A DNA stretch of 8,199 nucleotides from Oscillospiraceae bacterium (GTDB lineage Bacteria > Bacillota > Clostridia > Oscillospirales > Acutalibacteraceae): positions 1 to 8,199 of the forward strand of contig DNIP01000070.1 in assembly GCA_003499325.1 (NCBI GenBank), written 5' to 3'. Within the stretch, counting starts at the first letter, position 1. Each line of letters starts with the position of its first letter. A program made the translations under genes and the position numbers. Of this stretch, positions 7,131 through 8,199 are shown piece after piece. The notes under the pieces are model-generated. The model saw only the letters and a list, made by a program, of their open reading frames with translations. It did not search any database and had not been told where the DNA came from.

Positions 7131-7157
7131 AGTAAAACATGCCAAGTTGAGGGACAG

Positions 7158-7172
7158 AACGAGCCGCTCGTT
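7158..7172 (+). promoter_or_regulatory. Hairpin directly before the pseudouridine synthase start codon
   Basis: AACGAGCCGCTCGTT forms a 6-bp stem with a 3-base loop and ends one base before the TTG at 7173. GAGGGA (7149-7154) is on its other side, so folding would bring this Shine-Dalgarno-like site near the start codon. The following TTTTGTTT also makes it look like a weak terminator for fhs. Either role is inference. Confidence 0.4.
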
Positions 7173-7811
7173 TTGTTTCGGGATAAATCGATTCTTGTTG
7201 CCTGTAAGCCTTACGGGGTACTCAGTGAGGCTGACGGGCACAAGCCGAATATGCCGTCATTGTTGAGGGATGATTTGGGATGCGACGCGGTCTATCCCGT
7301 TCATCGGCTCGACCGCACCACGCAGGGCGTGATGGTCTATGCGCTGACTGAGAGCGCAGCACGGCGATTGAGCGCCATGATACAGCAGGGCAGAGTTGAA
7401 AAAACCTACCTCGCCGTGGTTGAGGGCGTGCCCGAACAAGCGCGGGGAGAATACACCGACCTGCTCTATTTTGACCGACGCAAAAACAAAAGCTACGTCG
7501 TCAAGCGTGAGCGCAGGGGCGTCAAGCAGGCGCGTTTGCAATATCAGGTACTGCAAACGATCGAGCATGAGGGCAAGCGGCTTTCTCTGTTGAAAATCCG
7601 CTTGCTGACCGGCAGAACGCACCAGATCCGTGTGCAGTTCGCGTCACGGAAGATGCCGTTAGTCGGCGACCGTCGCTACGGCAGTCATCTCCCCGCCAAC
7701 CACATCCAGCTCTGTGCGGCAAGGCTGAACTTCTCCCACCCCGTCACGGGTGAGGCGCTGCGCTTTTCCTATGATCCGACAGACGAGTTTTTCCGATTAT
7801 TCCATATATAA
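7173..7811 (+). CDS. RluA-family RNA pseudouridine synthase
   Basis: This enzyme converts specific uridines in rRNA or tRNA to pseudouridine. The 212-residue product is a lone catalytic domain without an S4 domain. Family motifs, in order, are VACKPYGVLSE at 9-19, HRLDRTTQG at 44-52 with catalytic Asp47, VEKTYLAVVEG at 75-85, LLTGRTHQIRVQ at 144-155, GDRRYG at 165-170 and LCAARLNFSHP at 180-190. The target site cannot be read from sequence. The TTG start is uncertain: the frame is open back to 7125 without an ATG or GTG, the Shine-Dalgarno-like GAGGGA is 18 bases away across a hairpin, and homologues usually have two or three more residues before the FRDK strand (here PLVL, encoded upstream of or at the TTG). 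It probably follows fhs in one transcript, as no separate promoter is evident, and it ends at a strong terminator. Confidence 0.87.
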   Translation: MFRDKSILVACKPYGVLSEADGHKPNMPSLLRDDLGCDAVYPVHRLDRTTQGVMVYALTESAARRLSAMIQQGRVEKTYLAVVEGVPEQARGEYTDLLYFDRRKNKSYVVKRERRGVKQARLQYQVLQTIEHEGKRLSLLKIRLLTGRTHQIRVQFASRKMPLVGDRRYGSHLPANHIQLCAARLNFSHPVTGEALRFSYDPTDEFFRLFHI

Positions 7812-7814
7812 TAT

Positions 7815-7851
7815 GAACGCAGTTGAGTTTAACCCAACTGCGTTCTTTTTT
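7815..7851 (+). terminator. Intrinsic terminator of the fhs/pseudouridine synthase unit
   Basis: An 11-bp perfect stem, GAACGCAGTTG (7815-7825) with CAACTGCGTTC (7835-7845), is followed by six T (7846-7851). It starts four bases after the upstream gene's stop codon. Confidence 0.93.
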
Positions 7852-7857
7852 CGTGTC

Positions 7858-7888
7858 ATTGCGAAACCTCATTAGGGGTTGTGGCAAT
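7858..7888. repeat. Short palindromic repeat (CATTGCGA...GTGGCAATC type)
   Basis: ATTGC (7858-7862) pairs with GCAAT (7884-7888), and AACCTC (7865-7870) pairs with GGGGTT (7875-7880), giving an interrupted hairpin. The TCATTGCGA/GTGGCAATCTC ends resemble a small palindromic repeat seen between genes in many bacterial genomes. It lies between convergent genes. No second copy is in the window. Confidence 0.5.
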
Positions 7889-7901
7889 CTCAACAATTCT
7901 T

Positions 7902-8199
7902 TTATTTGATCTTTCTTGCCTCGATATAATATCTCTTGTCGGCGGCGTGACCCATCGAGAAGGTCTTGCGGGGGAGGGAACCGTCCGCGGTGATCGCGGG
8001 GAACAGCTCGTCCTTGCCCATGCCCTCAAAGATGAAGCCGAGGGTATTCTCCTGCTTGCACAGGTTCTCGACGACGTCCTCGCCGTGAATGTAGTCGATC
8101 TTGACCTCGGGGTGCTCCTTCATGTAGCCGTCGAGGAAGGTTTGCAGGGTGCCGACGGGCAGCTTGGCTGTCGCCTTGACCTCGATCTCGTTGTCGGAG
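7902..8199 (-). CDS. DUF1015-family protein, C-terminal part (cut by window edge)
   Basis: The open frame runs from beyond base 8199 to a TAA at 7904-7902, giving about 98 residues of the C-terminus. An internal ATG at 8123 is not a likely start, since the reading frame and protein-like composition continue upstream to the edge. The tail GSLPRKTFSMGHAADKRYYI (last ~27 residues region) is typical of DUF1015 (COG4198), a conserved family of unknown biochemical role often found near serine-biosynthesis genes. The short GFIFEGMGKDELF segment before it also fits. The gene is convergent with the pseudouridine synthase. I rely on recall of this C-terminal signature, so the family call is probable rather than certain. 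Confidence 0.72.
   Translation of the reverse strand, partial: SDNEIEVKATAKLPVGTLQTFLDGYMKEHPEVKIDYIHGEDVVENLCKQENTLGFIFEGMGKDELFPAITADGSLPRKTFSMGHAADKRYYIEARKIK

Overview
The window looks like chromosomal DNA of an anaerobic, probably gut-dwelling Clostridia member of the Ruminococcus/Oscillospiraceae type. This rests on the combination of a secreted protein with a dockerin-like module, formate-tetrahydrofolate ligase, xanthine phosphoribosyltransferase, Gram-positive style AGGAGG ribosome binding sites and TTGACA/TATAAT promoters. The taxon is inferred from gene content; no rRNA gene or diagnostic marker is present.

Layout from left to right. (1) 39-1580 (-): a membrane protein that joins a MotA/TolQ/ExbB proton-channel domain to a C-terminal EAL-like domain with most catalytic residues changed. 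(2) 1581-1961: a divergent intergenic region with promoters for both flanking genes and, between them, a ~130 bp element bounded by an 11-bp inverted repeat. (3) 1962-2945 (+): a secreted protein with an uncharacterised body and a C-terminal dockerin-like pair of calcium loops. (4) 2965-2993: a bidirectional terminator shared with the convergent gene. (5) 3000-4553 (-): a membrane-anchored FN3-FN3-FN3-YkuD L,D-transpeptidase. It lies directly downstream of, and overlaps by one base, (6) xpt at 4553-5125 (-). (7) 5126-5429: a divergent control region with back-to-back promoters, an 18-bp perfect palindrome at the presumed xpt start site and a folded fhs leader. (8) 5430-7100 (+): fhs. (9) 7173-7811 (+): an RluA-type pseudouridine synthase. 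(10) 7815-7851: a strong terminator, then a short palindromic repeat. (11) 7902-8199 (-): the C-terminal end of a DUF1015-family protein, cut by the window edge.

Functionally, the centre is a purine/one-carbon pair. Xpt salvages xanthine to XMP, and Fhs makes 10-formyl-THF, a cofactor for de novo purine synthesis. The two genes are divergently transcribed from one ~300 bp region, which suggests co-regulation but does not prove it. The flanks hold cell-surface functions (dockerin protein, L,D-transpeptidase).

The most unusual items are the proton-channel/degenerate-EAL fusion, the palindromic operator candidate in front of xpt, the start region of the L,D-transpeptidase (a perfect Shine-Dalgarno seven bases before an ACG codon), and the inverted-repeat element at about 1721-1860. 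I see no CRISPR array, tRNA, rRNA, transposase gene or prophage gene. The 38 bases before the first gene hold nothing I can identify.
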